DNA of 64,000 nt from Commensalibacter oyaizuii (GCF_029953265.1 NZ_JASBAO010000001.1:1054001-1118000), one strand, 5' to 3'. Shown: positions 34,919 through 44,322, counted from the first letter of the stretch. Translations and numbers: made by a program. Notes: generated by a model not told the origin, from the letters alone.

Positions 34919-36163
34919 TTATGGATGTGCTGGTGCCAATTCTTTCAAATTGGTCGGCACATTAAATAATTTAGAATCTTGCGGTGCATACGCTACTTTC
35001 AATGCTACCACTAATGGGATGTTATTACGAACAACCCTTAACATAACCCCGTCATCTGTGTAACAAATATCATTGGGGTTTCCCTCGCTATCAACAATTT
35101 GCCATTCGTTACAATGTTGCCCTGCAACCGTTGCTTCGCCCACTTTGATATAATCACCAGATGGTTTTTGACCAGGTGCTAAAATGGCATCCCCAGGTGC
35201 AGGCATCGTAGTTTTTTTCCTAAGCTCTGGATTTAAAACAACCAATTCACGTTTACGATAATCAGTAATCATATACGTATCAACGCCTTGGGAATCTATA
35301 CGTTGTTTCCATTCGCCAACCGACCACCGCATCCGTTGATGAAACGGTGGTAACCCAGGCATTGCAGCGGCAATTGCATAAACAACATCCACATCACGTT
35401 GTGGGGTGATAAATGGATTTTCATTTGCATTTACCTTAACCCCCTTACTTGGATCAAGAGGTTGTGCCTTTATTGGACTTAAAGGTTGACCATTACTGTT
35501 GGGGGTAACCAATGCAGGGACGTCCCCTTTTCGTTCAGGTAACTTGATTTGTTGATAACCAACAGGCACCTGAAAAGTAGATGCGGGTAAAGCATTATAA
35601 TCGACGGAAATGGCAACCGTTTTTCCCTCTTGACCATCAGCGTCAACGCCCTCTTGCTGTAATAAAACTCCATCTTTTGTAATACAAACGTCAGATTTAC
35701 CTTTACTGCCGGTAACCTTCCAACGATCACATAAAATCCCAGCAACCCGATCTGATCCTTTTTTCACAAATTTCATATTATCATCTAAAAACAAACCAGA
35801 TTGCCCAGACTTACTGGGAATGACTGTATATACTTTGGATTTATTGGCAATCACGATGGCCGTTTTTTTTGCTGAATCAACGATCGTCATTCCAATATGA
35901 TTTGGACCATCAATTCGTAAGGTGTTTCCATTGCCAGAGAAATATATTTTGCGTGTTTGTACTAAGGGTGAATTTTCAGGTTGCACAGCATAAACGACCG
36001 TCGCATCCCGCGTTGGCATAAATAAAGGTCGTTGCATTGTATCTTGTGCCATACCATCAAAAGTCACAAAAAAAGATCCAAAAGATCCCAAGGCAGCAAT
36101 CATCCCCGTCCCAAGCGATATCAAATGATGTTGTTGAATAATTTTTTGCAAAGGTGATGGCAT
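34919..36163 (-). CDS. Exported protein with two tandem copies of one domain, function unknown
   Basis: The 414-residue protein has an N-terminal hydrophobic segment (about residues 14-36) ending near DGMAQD, like a signal peptide or anchor. The rest is two related units. Unit 1 (about 52-210) begins RDATVVYAV and contains AGILCDRWKV, DVCITKDGVLL and PASTFQVPVGYQ. Unit 2 (about 255-410) begins RDVDVVYAI and contains AGQHCNEWQIVD, DICYTDDGVMLR and SKLFNVPTN. A Pro/Gly-rich linker joins them. The paired Cys in each unit (GxxC...W and DxCxTxDGV) may form disulfides. The fold resembles DUF4412-type proteins. I do not recognise a function. Confidence 0.75.
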   Translation of the reverse strand: MPSPLQKIIQQHHLISLGTGMIAALGSFGSFFVTFDGMAQDTMQRPLFMPTRDATVVYAVQPENSPLVQTRKIYFSGNGNTLRIDGPNHIGMTIVDSAKKTAIVIANKSKVYTVIPSKSGQSGLFLDDNMKFVKKGSDRVAGILCDRWKVTGSKGKSDVCITKDGVLLQQEGVDADGQEGKTVAISVDYNALPASTFQVPVGYQQIKLPERKGDVPALVTPNSNGQPLSPIKAQPLDPSKGVKVNANENPFITPQRDVDVVYAIAAAMPGLPPFHQRMRWSVGEWKQRIDSQGVDTYMITDYRKRELVVLNPELRKKTTMPAPGDAILAPGQKPSGDYIKVGEATVAGQHCNEWQIVDSEGNPNDICYTDDGVMLRVVRNNIPLVVALKVAYAPQDSKLFNVPTNLKELAPAHP

Positions 36164-36241
36164 TTCTTTTCCTTAAGATAATAAAATCACAACCGTTATT
36201 ATGATTTTTCCGACGATAGATCTATATATAATGAACAATTA

Positions 36242-36910
36242 TTACATTTGCCAAGCAGAGGCACGCATTGCTTTGATTTCTTGAAAAATATCGGCTTTCC
36301 ATTGATTATCCAACCATTGTGCAGATTGGCAGATTGATCTTTTTAAACGATAATCATATTCAATTTCGTCAATTTCATATCCACCGAATTGCGTCAGGTG
36401 TGTTGTCATGAATTGTGTATCAAGTAACTGAAAACCACCCAACCGTAACCGAGCAACCAAATGCACCAATGCTATTTTAGAGGCATCCCGTTTACGTGAA
36501 AACATACTTTCACCAAAAAAAGCCTGCCCAATGGCTAAACCATACAGACCACCAATTAAATTAATACCGTCCCATACCTCGACTGTATGAGCGTATCCCC
36601 GTTCAAATAAATCAGAAAACAATAAACGTATAGGCTGATTAATCCATGTTTCCTCTCTCCCCTTGGCGGGGCAGGCACAACCGTCAATCACTGCCTCAAA
36701 ATTCGTATCAACTTTGACCTCATACAAATCAGCCAGCACCGTTCTAGCCAATCTTCTGGGAAGGTGAAATTGATCTAAGGGAATAATCCCTCTTTGTTCT
36801 GGACGATACCAATATAGTTGCGGATCATCCCTGTCGTCTGCCATAGGGAATATTCCTTCCTTATAGGCATTTAACAAAAGCTCTGAGGTTAATTGTGGTT
36901 TGTCTAACAT
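36242..36910 (-). CDS. aat: Leucyl/phenylalanyl-tRNA-protein transferase
   Basis: Aat adds Leu or Phe to the N-terminus of proteins beginning with Lys or Arg and so feeds them to ClpS/ClpAP degradation. The 222-residue product has the family motifs YKEGIFPMADDRDD, YWYRPEQRGIIPLD, GCACPAKGREETWI and GGLYGLAIGQAFFGESMFSR, followed by the LLDTQFMTTHLTQFGG segment. The length is normal. It follows the EcsC-family gene by 3 bases and is probably co-transcribed with it. Confidence 0.95.
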   Translation of the reverse strand: MLDKPQLTSELLLNAYKEGIFPMADDRDDPQLYWYRPEQRGIIPLDQFHLPRRLARTVLADLYEVKVDTNFEAVIDGCACPAKGREETWINQPIRLLFSDLFERGYAHTVEVWDGINLIGGLYGLAIGQAFFGESMFSRKRDASKIALVHLVARLRLGGFQLLDTQFMTTHLTQFGGYEIDEIEYDYRLKRSICQSAQWLDNQWKADIFQEIKAMRASAWQM

Positions 36911-36913
36911 AAA

Positions 36914-37753
36914 TTATACGGCAGAATACTGATTAAAACGCTGCTTACGGATAAATTCTATAGTTTCCTTGGCCAAAGGACCATGATTACGTTCCAAACG
37001 ACGGGCAATAAAATGCACGCGCGCCAAAGAACGATAATGAGCTAGGAATGCTGCATTTAACGATGCCCCACATAGCGCACTGACCACAGGCATCATTTGT
37101 AAACTAAGTTTTTGGGAAAGACTAAGTCCATATTGATAAGAAATATCTGCCATTAGTAAAACCATAGGGCGACCACGCAACATCAAACGTGCAGAAAAGA
37201 ATCCCAATTCACTTTCATCATGTGCCCGACCAATATTTCCAAATGAACGCAACGCAAAAACTTCTAAACATGCCCGTCTGGTTTCTTCACTATTTAAATC
37301 TTCCCCTTCTTCTTGAGCAATACAGGCGATTTCACGCATCAAAGCCAAGGTTGTAAAGCTAATATCAGGCAACATTCCTGTTAACCCAGCAAATCCACCC
37401 ACAGCCCCCGATGTTACGACCATTGCTTGTACAGCGGTATTACGTATCTTCTTGTATTTTTGGATGTCTTTGAACAAATTTAATTTAGGGTCCATCCCCA
37501 CAACCGCAACATCAAACGCACATTGAATAGCGTTATCAGCAAGGTTCTGTACCTTTTGTTGAAAATTTGCTGAAATCCCTAGGCTGCGGCCACCTAATTT
37601 GACAGCATGACCAACAGCCCCTCCCATAATATCAGCCAAACGTAATAGAACACTTCTTCCAGACTCTAATTTGTCCAAAGCAGCGTTTAATTCCTGAACT
37701 TCGTTATCCTTTAAAGCAATTGGCATTATACTGGTATGATTTTCTGTGCTCAT
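36914..37753 (-). CDS. EcsC-family protein
   Basis: The 279-residue protein matches the EcsC family, named from the third gene of the Bacillus ecs ABC transporter locus; its biochemical role is unclear. Visible features are the VGHAVKLGGRSLGIS stretch, a Gly/Ala-rich possibly membrane-associated segment around VTSGAVGGFAGLTGMLPDISF, and RACLEVFALRSFG. The start is supported by AAAAGG eight bases upstream. No ABC transporter genes are adjacent. It is the first gene of a two-gene unit with aat. Confidence 0.75.
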   Translation of the reverse strand: MSTENHTSIMPIALKDNEVQELNAALDKLESGRSVLLRLADIMGGAVGHAVKLGGRSLGISANFQQKVQNLADNAIQCAFDVAVVGMDPKLNLFKDIQKYKKIRNTAVQAMVVTSGAVGGFAGLTGMLPDISFTTLALMREIACIAQEEGEDLNSEETRRACLEVFALRSFGNIGRAHDESELGFFSARLMLRGRPMVLLMADISYQYGLSLSQKLSLQMMPVVSALCGASLNAAFLAHYRSLARVHFIARRLERNHGPLAKETIEFIRKQRFNQYSAV

Positions 37754-38002
37754 TGATCGTGCCTTTTATCTTAACATTTACAGAGTAATGATCTTATTTA
37801 TATTTAATCATAGTTTATAATATAAAATATGTTTAATTCCATAATTCGTCTTAAATATTTATATATCACCACTAAAATAATTTTTTAAAATATGACATAA
37901 AAACCATTTTTTAAAAAAAATCCTGTATACTGGTTCTTTATCATTGATAAACTAGGAAAAACACTTATTTGTTAAGTGACAGTAGGGAAAAGGATTAAAA
38001 AA

Positions 38003-38413
38003 ATGAAGATAATAAAAAAAACATTCTCACAAACTTTATTAAGTTTTTCAATTATCATAGGCAGTATGGGCTTAACTTCGGTTGGCATGGCACAAAACTC
38101 TCGTCCGGTTCCAGGGCCTGGTATGTCTCAATATCAACCCGTAGAAGATTATACCAGTTCTATGACTGCGACCCAATCTAATACTGTAACCTCTCAGCAA
38201 GGTCCAGGTTTACCAGGTTCAACACCAAGCCAATCACCAAACAGACCTTATAATGGTCCCTCTATTACCATCCCTGGAACGGGGATAAGGGCTTATTTCA
38301 ACGCACCAGTTTCGCCCCCTTACAACGCTGCAGCATCTTATGATACTTATGCTGGTCAACCAGGGGGTAATCGCAGCACAATATTACAACAAAGTGTGGG
38401 TGAAGGTTACTGA
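38003..38413 (+). CDS. Small secreted Gly/Pro/Ser-rich protein, function unknown
   Basis: The 136-residue product starts at the ATG at 38003, with AAAAGGA eight bases upstream; a GTG nine codons earlier lacks such a site. It has a clear Sec signal peptide (basic start MKIIKKTF, hydrophobic core, cleavage after GMAQ). The mature part is low-complexity and disordered, with runs such as RPVPGPGMSQYQPV, GPGLPGSTPSQSPNRP and NAPVSPPYNAAASYD, and no cysteines. I do not recognise a family. It stands alone between the EcsC gene (divergent) and rnhA (convergent) and is followed by a good hairpin. Confidence 0.7.
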   Translation: MKIIKKTFSQTLLSFSIIIGSMGLTSVGMAQNSRPVPGPGMSQYQPVEDYTSSMTATQSNTVTSQQGPGLPGSTPSQSPNRPYNGPSITIPGTGIRAYFNAPVSPPYNAAASYDTYAGQPGGNRSTILQQSVGEGY

Positions 38414-38466
38414 TAAAGTTTGATTTTAATGATCTATAATCTGCTTTATCTCTACTTTGCGAATTA

Positions 38467-38492
38467 ATGCTTTGACGCTCTTGTCAAAGCAT
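38467..38492. terminator. Bidirectional hairpin between the secreted-protein gene and rnhA
   Basis: ATGCTTTGAC and GTCAAAGCAT form a perfect 10-bp stem with a 6-base loop between two converging genes. Short AT-rich sequence follows on both sides (CAATATTAT on the plus strand, TAATTC on the minus strand). It could end transcription in both directions. U-tracts are weak. Confidence 0.5.
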
Positions 38493-38518
38493 CAATATTA
38501 TAACCGCACGTGTATTCA

Positions 38519-38989
38519 TTAGGAACCGGTAAGTTCTTGCCTAGCTAGCGTTGCTAATTCATCAACGCGTTCATTTTCAGCAACCCCCGCATGCCCCTTA
38601 ACCCAGTGCCAACAAACATCGTGTTTTTGAGCAGCTTGTTCCAAACGCTGCCATAAATCTACATTGGCTACTGGTTTTTTAGCAGCTGTCCTCCAGCCAT
38701 TTTTCTTCCATCCAGCCAGCCATTCAGTAATTCCACGTCGCACGTACTCACTATCTGTATAAAGTTCAACATGACATGGTCTGGTTAAGGTTTCCAAAGC
38801 CACAGCAGCGGCAGTAAGCTCCATACGATTATTCGTTGTTTCGAGTTCTCCACCTTTTATTTCACGCTCGGAACCACGAAACCGTAACAAAACCCCCCAC
38901 CCACCAGGCCCTGGATTGGGTGCGCATCCGCCATCTGTCCATATTTCAACAATCTGACCGGACGAAACCTGTGACACGATATTATCCAT
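38519..38989 (-). CDS. rnhA: Ribonuclease HI
   Basis: RNase HI cuts the RNA strand of RNA-DNA hybrids. The 156-residue product has the four catalytic carboxylates in context: Asp in [17 protein letters not shown], Glu in ETTNNRMEL, Asp in LYTDSEYV and Asp in NERVDELA. The flexible His sits in KGHAGVAEN. The ATG at 38989 overlaps the end of thrB by eight bases; a TTG two codons earlier is less likely. The ispH-thrB-rnhA order is typical of Alphaproteobacteria. Confidence 0.95.
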   Translation of the reverse strand: MDNIVSQVSSGQIVEIWTDGGCAPNPGPGGWGVLLRFRGSEREIKGGELETTNNRMELTAAAVALETLTRPCHVELYTDSEYVRRGITEWLAGWKKNGWRTAAKKPVANVDLWQRLEQAAQKHDVCWHWVKGHAGVAENERVDELATLARQELTGS

Positions 38990-39935
38990 TAGCAACCAAG
39001 TTAAGCGTTTGATGATATCTTAATCGATATAAATAAGGCTTGGGATCTTTAGGAGTGACCAGTGCAGTTGAAGGGGTATGAATCCAATCATGCAACCGTG
39101 TTAATAAAAAACGTAATGCCGCCCCCATATTTAAAACTGAAAAATACTTTTTTTCAATTTCAGTTAAAGGACGAATCGTTTCATACCCTGCAATTAATGC
39201 CTGCACACAATTTGTTAAACATTGCCCATCTTCTGTAAAACACCATGCATTCAAAGCTATTGCTAAATCGTAGGCAAGTAAATCAGTACACGCAAAGTAA
39301 AAATCTATAAAGCCACTTAACTGATTATCTTTGAAAAATACATTATCAGGGAAAATATCTGCATGAATTTGACCTGTTGGTAATTGTTCCTGATCCGTTG
39401 GCCATTGAGCAAGAATATCCATTAATACAGGCTTTATCTCTTGCACTAAATCATCATGTCCAAGCCCAGTAATTTTTTCAAGTAATCCTAGCCAAGAGTC
39501 TGGCCCAACATTATTTTTACGATATTGTTCAAACCCCTCACCTGCCTTATGCAATTTTGCAATTGCCTTGCCCAAGGCAAAGCAATGATCAGGTGTAATT
39601 TCTGAAGTTTCTTTACCTTCTAAGAAGGTAACAATAGCCGCTGGACGACCAGCCAAAACAGTTAATGCATTTCCACGTTTGTCTTGCACTGGTAAAGGAC
39701 AAGATACTCCATTTTTAACCAAATGACCCATCAAATCCAAATACCAAGGCAATTCTTGTGGATCAACGCGTTTTTCATACAGTGTTAAAATATATTGCCC
39801 TGATGTCGTTTTTAACAAAAAGTTGCTATTTTCGACCCCTTGTGCAATTCCCTTGAGCATAACAAGCGTGCCAATATCATAATTTTTCAGACATTGGATC
39901 ACTTCTTGTTCGCTGACTTGTGTATAAACAGCCAT
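38982..39935 (-). CDS. thrB: Homoserine kinase (ThrB, aminoglycoside-phosphotransferase fold)
   Basis: This kinase phosphorylates homoserine, the penultimate step to threonine. The 317-residue product starts [12 protein letters not shown] and has the APH-type kinase features [12 protein letters not shown], the catalytic [11 protein letters not shown] loop (His-x-Asp...Asn) and the metal-binding [18 protein letters not shown]. It belongs to the alphaproteobacterial ThrB type, not the GHMP-kinase ThrB of E. coli. It follows ispH by 21 bases and overlaps rnhA. Confidence 0.93.
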   Translation of the reverse strand: MAVYTQVSEQEVIQCLKNYDIGTLVMLKGIAQGVENSNFLLKTTSGQYILTLYEKRVDPQELPWYLDLMGHLVKNGVSCPLPVQDKRGNALTVLAGRPAAIVTFLEGKETSEITPDHCFALGKAIAKLHKAGEGFEQYRKNNVGPDSWLGLLEKITGLGHDDLVQEIKPVLMDILAQWPTDQEQLPTGQIHADIFPDNVFFKDNQLSGFIDFYFACTDLLAYDLAIALNAWCFTEDGQCLTNCVQALIAGYETIRPLTEIEKKYFSVLNMGAALRFLLTRLHDWIHTPSTALVTPKDPKPYLYRLRYHQTLNLVANG

Positions 39936-39956
39936 GAGATAAGACCTAGTTCCTTC

Positions 39957-40940
39957 TTATCCTAAGGGTGCTGGCAAACTGAACGTAACATGTTCTTCTT
40001 TAACAATGCGTTCTTCAATATCCAATGTAAATTTTTGAGATAGTGCTTCAATAATCTCTTGAACCAATGTCTCTGGTGCAGAGGCCCCTGCTGTAATCCC
40101 CAAAACATTAACACCGTCCAATGCATCCCACTCTAAATTCTCTAATTTAGGAATTAATAAAGCTTTGGGTGCACCAGAACGTTCTGCAACCTCTCGTAAA
40201 CGCTGTGAATTTGATGAATTAGGCGATCCAATAACCAAAACCAGATCACATTCTGGAGCGATACGTTTAACTGCTTCTTGACGATTCGTCGTAGCGTAAC
40301 AAATATCTTCGCGTTTTGGCCCCTCTATTTTAGGAAAACGTTCACGTAAAATAGCAACAATTTCAGCAGTGTCATCAACCGATAAGGTTGTTTGTGTAAT
40401 AAATGCCAAACGATCGGGATTTTCTGGCTGTACTGTTCGGGCTTCGTCAGCATCCTTGATTAATGTTACAGCTCCAACGGGTAATTGCCCCATTGTGCCA
40501 ACAACTTCAGGATGTCCTGCATGTCCAATCATCAAAATATGACGGGAATTCGCCCCACCATCTGCAAAATGACGTTCGGCCTCTCTGTGTACTTTGGAAA
40601 CCAAAGGACAAGTTGCATCCAAATATAATAAATTCCGACGTACTGCCTCTAAAGGAACGGTTTTTGGTACCCCATGAGCTGAAAAAACAACATGTGCGTC
40701 TTCTGGCACCTCGTCGAGTTCCTCGACAAAGATAGCACCCTTTTTTTCTAAATTTTCAACTACGGTTCGATTATGGACAATCTCGTGACGTACGTATACG
40801 GGGGCACCATACCTGCGCAACGCCTCTTCAACCACACGAATGGCACGATCGACCCCTGCACAAAAACCGCGTGGTCCTGCCAACAAGACTTTTAATGCAC
40901 GAGAATGCTCAATAGAAGCATCAATATTTTGATTAGGCAT
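39957..40940 (-). CDS. ispH: 4-hydroxy-3-methylbut-2-enyl diphosphate reductase
   Basis: IspH carries out the last step of the MEP isoprenoid pathway and makes IPP and DMAPP at a 4Fe-4S cluster. The 327-residue product has the three cluster cysteines in [24 protein letters not shown] and ICYATTNRQ, plus substrate-binding HNRTVV, HAGHPEV and [11 protein letters not shown]. The length is normal. It is the first gene of the ispH-thrB-rnhA unit. Very AT-rich sequence lies upstream. Confidence 0.97.
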   Translation of the reverse strand: MPNQNIDASIEHSRALKVLLAGPRGFCAGVDRAIRVVEEALRRYGAPVYVRHEIVHNRTVVENLEKKGAIFVEELDEVPEDAHVVFSAHGVPKTVPLEAVRRNLLYLDATCPLVSKVHREAERHFADGGANSRHILMIGHAGHPEVVGTMGQLPVGAVTLIKDADEARTVQPENPDRLAFITQTTLSVDDTAEIVAILRERFPKIEGPKREDICYATTNRQEAVKRIAPECDLVLVIGSPNSSNSQRLREVAERSGAPKALLIPKLENLEWDALDGVNVLGITAGASAPETLVQEIIEALSQKFTLDIEERIVKEEHVTFSLPAPLG

Positions 40941-41118
40941 CGTTTTCCCAAATAACTAATAAAATTCTATATATATACTATATATTTCGACTTGCGCTGG
41001 TAAGCAAGAGACCATTAAACAATCGAACTTTAATATAAAGAACATATTTTACATTAAAGCATTTTGTTTTATGGTATGACACTCAGTGATCGTATAACAC
41101 TATATTGGCAGGAAAGTT

Positions 41119-41736
41119 ATGATTCTTTCAAACGCTCTTCATAAACAGACAATTAAATTATTATCTATCTCACTTGGTTCTAGCTTTTTCTTGTGGGGAT
41201 GTGCAGAACAAGTAACCTATGACTTTCCCCCCGCCTGCCCAAAAGTTTCTGTTGTTCCTACAGCTTCAGATTATTACGAATTTGCAGATCAAAAGGCAGA
41301 TATCTCTCATCTTGTGACCAGGGCCAGTATCTTAGGAGTCGAAGGAAGTTGTATTGATGATCCTAAAAATGCCAGTAAAGAAGAGAAAAAAAACAAAAAG
41401 AAACATTTTCAAGACAAAATCGATACAACGCTTAGTGTAACCATGCAAGTTCAACGCGGCCCAGCAGCCCAAGAGCGACACTATCGTATCCCCTATTTTA
41501 TCGCAACTTTCCGCAATGGTGCGATTGTCGAGAAAAAAAATCTGATCGCCACCGTCGATTTTCCTGACAATATTGATCAAACCAGAATAAAGTCAGATAA
41601 AATCTTATTTAAAATCCCTGCAACGCCTGCAAGAACCCCTGATGGATACGAGTTAATGGTTGGCTTTCAGCTAACCCCTGAACAATTATCTTTTAACCGT
41701 AATCATTTTAGATCTGTTCAATATACAACTTATTAA
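41119..41736 (+). CDS. Putative lipoprotein, function unknown
   Basis: The 205-residue protein has a lipoprotein signal with a hydrophobic core and FLWGC (cysteine at residue 28). The mature part includes a Lys-rich stretch at about 87-97 (KEEKKNKKKHF), then an all-beta-looking region with GPAAQERHYRIPYFIATFRNG and GYELMVGFQLTPEQL. I recall similar lipoproteins as conserved hypotheticals in Alphaproteobacteria, but no function. It precedes and converges with aarC. Its stop codon lies inside the first copy of a 27-bp tandem repeat, and AGGAAAG precedes the start. Confidence 0.8.
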   Translation: MILSNALHKQTIKLLSISLGSSFFLWGCAEQVTYDFPPACPKVSVVPTASDYYEFADQKADISHLVTRASILGVEGSCIDDPKNASKEEKKNKKKHFQDKIDTTLSVTMQVQRGPAAQERHYRIPYFIATFRNGAIVEKKNLIATVDFPDNIDQTRIKSDKILFKIPATPARTPDGYELMVGFQLTPEQLSFNRNHFRSVQYTTY

Positions 41737-41776
41737 GCTCTTTATTTGAATACAACTTATTAAGCTCTTTATTTGA
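41723..41776. repeat. Exact 27-bp tandem duplication across the lipoprotein stop codon
   Basis: The 27 bases at 41723-41749 are repeated without change at 41750-41776. The unit begins ATACAACTTATTAAG and ends CTCTTTATTTGA. The first copy contains the last codons and the TAA of the lipoprotein gene, so the protein is not changed. Identity of the two copies suggests a recent slippage or duplication event. Confidence 0.95.
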
Positions 41777-41898
41777 CCAACCGTTGCAAACTGTTTAAGG
41801 AAAATTAAACAGTTTCAAAGAGTAAATTGCTCGAAAGAATTGTGTAATTATCAATTAAATATTTAATAGATAATAAGTATCTTTCATATAAATTGCAT

Positions 41899-41939
41899 GT
41901 TCTATCGATTGATATTTCACGAATATTAATCGATAGAAC
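41899..41939. terminator. 12-bp perfect inverted repeat between converging lipoprotein gene and aarC
   Basis: GTTCTATCGATT and AATCGATAGAAC pair perfectly over 12 bp, and the inner sequence (GATATTTCACGAATATT) can extend the stem with a G-U pair. It lies 12 bases after the aarC stop and 160 bases after the lipoprotein stop. It is probably a two-way terminator for converging genes, though neither side has a strong U-tract. Confidence 0.5.
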
Positions 41940-41951
41940 GGTATACAGTTA

Positions 41952-43466
41952 TTATTTCGGCAACATCGTTCCTGTAGAAACAAATTTTTCATGCCATGAT
42001 AGTGCCTCTCTTAAAAAGTGAGGGGTTTGCATCGGCGTATTTTTTAACCCTAATTTATAATATTCCGTTAAAAGAGGTTTATAAGTGGGATGCGCACAAT
42101 TCTCAATAATAACCTTGGCTCGACATCTTGGGGATAGACCGCGTAAATCAGCTAGCCCTTGCTCGGTTACGATAACTTGCACATCTTGTGAAATATGATC
42201 AACCCTAGGAACCATGGGCACAATAGATGAAATATTCCCATCTTTAGCCAATGAAGGGGTCATAAATATAGATACATACGCATTACGCGTAAAATCACCA
42301 GAACCACCAATACCATTCATCATTCGTGATCCCATAATATGCGTTGAATTAACGTTCCCAAAAATATCAGCCTCAATAGCACCATTCATGGCAATACATC
42401 CAATACGGCGAATAACTTCGGGATGGTTACTAATCTCCTGAGGTCTTAAAATAATTTTTTGACGGAATTTTTGAATATTATCATTAAAATATTGTGCTTT
42501 TTCTGGACTTAACGAAAACGAAGTTGCCGAAGCAATACGCATTTTTCCCGTTTCCAACATACTAAGCATACCATCTTGTATAACTTCGGTATAAGCACTT
42601 AGATTTTCAAAGTGTCCCTGACTAAGGGCTTCCATCACTGCGTTAGCAACGTTCCCAATGCCGGACTGCAGTGGTAACAACTGCTGGGGCATTTTACCCT
42701 TTTTAATTTCATAATTAAAAAATTCCATTAAATGCCCAGCAATCGCACGGGCATTACCATCTGATGGGGAAAAAGGCGCATTGCGATCTGGGGCATTTGT
42801 TTCAACAATAGCCACCACTTTATCAAGATCCACCGTCATATAAGGGTTACCAATACGATCATGTGGATTAACAATAGGAACTATTTTCTGCGGGAAAGTT
42901 GGGGATACTTCCCAAATATCGTGCATCCCTTCTAATTCAGCCCGTTGCCAATGATTAACCTCTAAAATAACTTTTTTGGCACTATTTAACCATAATTGAT
43001 TATTACCCACCGCTGTTGATGCAACCAAAGTACCATCAGCACGAATGCTGGATAATTCAATAATCGCTACATCCATATCACCCAACGCACCGCTGCGATA
43101 TAAAGGAGCAACATAACTTAAATGCATATCTAAATAATTGGTATCACCGTCATTAATACGTTTACGCATCTTGGGATCTGTATTAAACGGGGTACGATAA
43201 GAAACACCATTAACTTCAGCCAAGACACCGTCAAGTTCAGGACCTGTAGATGCCCCTGTTAATAACTTTATTTTAAATTCTTTTCCCTGTTCATGGGCCT
43301 GTTTGATACGCGCTGCTAGTGCTCCTGGCACTATTTTGGGATATCCTGATCCTGTAAAACCGCTAGTTCCTATAATATCACCAGGATTGATCCATTGTGC
43401 GGCTTCTTCAGCACTGCAAACTTTACGTTGTAATCCTAAATGATGAATGCGTTTATCGTTACTCAT
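41952..43466 (-). CDS. aarC: Succinyl-CoA:acetate CoA-transferase
   Basis: AarC moves CoA from succinyl-CoA to acetate. In acetic acid bacteria this replaces succinyl-CoA synthetase and detoxifies acetate in a modified TCA cycle. The 504-residue protein has the class I CoA-transferase layout. The glutamate in SAYTEVIQD falls at residue 294, the number of the catalytic Glu described for Acetobacter aceti AarC, and the oxyanion/CoA motif GIGGSGDFTRNAY is intact. A citrate synthase and a SixA-like gene lie within 3 kb on the other strand, recalling the aar cluster of A. aceti. A generic acetyl-CoA hydrolase is the less likely alternative. Confidence 0.92.
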   Translation of the reverse strand: MSNDKRIHHLGLQRKVCSAEEAAQWINPGDIIGTSGFTGSGYPKIVPGALAARIKQAHEQGKEFKIKLLTGASTGPELDGVLAEVNGVSYRTPFNTDPKMRKRINDGDTNYLDMHLSYVAPLYRSGALGDMDVAIIELSSIRADGTLVASTAVGNNQLWLNSAKKVILEVNHWQRAELEGMHDIWEVSPTFPQKIVPIVNPHDRIGNPYMTVDLDKVVAIVETNAPDRNAPFSPSDGNARAIAGHLMEFFNYEIKKGKMPQQLLPLQSGIGNVANAVMEALSQGHFENLSAYTEVIQDGMLSMLETGKMRIASATSFSLSPEKAQYFNDNIQKFRQKIILRPQEISNHPEVIRRIGCIAMNGAIEADIFGNVNSTHIMGSRMMNGIGGSGDFTRNAYVSIFMTPSLAKDGNISSIVPMVPRVDHISQDVQVIVTEQGLADLRGLSPRCRAKVIIENCAHPTYKPLLTEYYKLGLKNTPMQTPHFLREALSWHEKFVSTGTMLPK

Positions 43467-43544
43467 AATATGCCCTCTTCAATTTTATATAATTTATATA
43501 GCCAACAGACCTCTTATAACCAGTCAAAAAAGCGATATATTCCA

Positions 43545-43583
43545 ACAAAAAAAAGTGAACATTAGATAAATCACTTTTTTTGT
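43545..43583. repeat. A/T-tract palindrome in the aarC / metallophosphatase divergent region
   Basis: CAAAAAAAAGTGA and TCACTTTTTTTG form an inverted repeat with a 12-base centre (ACATTAGATAAA) between the two divergent genes. On either strand it would look like a weak stem followed by a U-tract. Being upstream of both genes, it could be an operator, a bent-DNA element or an early terminator. The pairing is direct; the role is unknown. Confidence 0.45.
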
Positions 43584-43629
43584 AATTATATAGATGCAAA
43601 ATCGATGCTTTATTGTTAAATTGACGGTT

Positions 43630-44322
43630 ATGTCTGTTTTACCGTCCTCTTACCCTAAATCTATACGTATAATTGGTGATGTACATGGTGATATCCATGC
43701 CTTTCGTCATGCGATTAATACAAACCACTTTATTATTCAACTTGGCGATTTAGTAGATTACGGACCAGACAGTGGTAATGTCATGGCATTGATGATTAAA
43801 ATTCAAGAAGAAAAAAGAGGCCTGTTTTTAATTGGTAATCATGATCGTAAATTAGGATTATTTTTAAAAGGATACAGAGTACGCCGTGACAGCGCCCTTA
43901 ACACGACTATTGATCAAATCAAAAGTCATCCAGATAAAGAACTCCCTAACAAAATCTTGCAAGCATTAGAACAAGCACCTGCATGGTTAATCCTCAACAA
44001 ACTCATCTTTGTCCATGGTGGGTTTCATACGAGAATGTTAACCGAACCCTCTCCAAAACCATTAACCCCCATTACTTCTTTATTATCTCGTGCATTATAT
44101 GGCGAAACAACCAACAAAATGTATCATGATGGCTATCCTGTTCGTAAATTAAATTGGATTAATCATATCCCCGCTGGGTATACACTTTATTGTGGTCATG
44201 ACTGTCGATCAACAGATGGTCGTCCTTGGGTTCGCAAAGGATATGGTGGTGGGGTCGCTGTATTTATGGATACGGGTGCCAGCAAAGGGGGACATCTGTC
44301 TTGGGTTGATATTTCGCTATAA
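43630..44322 (+). CDS. Metallophosphatase (calcineurin-like phosphoesterase)
   Basis: The 230-residue protein (from the ATG at 43630; an ATG 12 codons upstream is also possible, and neither has a good ribosome binding site) has all motifs of the PPP-type phosphoesterases: GDVHGD, LGDLVDYGPDS, IGNHDRKLG, FVHGGFH and YCGHD. These bind the two metal ions. It resembles bacterial Ser/Thr protein phosphatases and symmetrical Ap4A hydrolases. The substrate cannot be told. It lies between aarC (divergent) and chorismate mutase. Confidence 0.8.
   Translation: MSVLPSSYPKSIRIIGDVHGDIHAFRHAINTNHFIIQLGDLVDYGPDSGNVMALMIKIQEEKRGLFLIGNHDRKLGLFLKGYRVRRDSALNTTIDQIKSHPDKELPNKILQALEQAPAWLILNKLIFVHGGFHTRMLTEPSPKPLTPITSLLSRALYGETTNKMYHDGYPVRKLNWINHIPAGYTLYCGHDCRSTDGRPWVRKGYGGGVAVFMDTGASKGGHLSWVDISL

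Noticed and set aside
40960-40995. TATATATACTATATATT upstream of ispH, resembling an NrdR box
   Set aside because: It lacks the conserved C and G at the right distance and has no partner at 31-32 bases. It fits simple AT-rich sequence and warns that single matches are unreliable.
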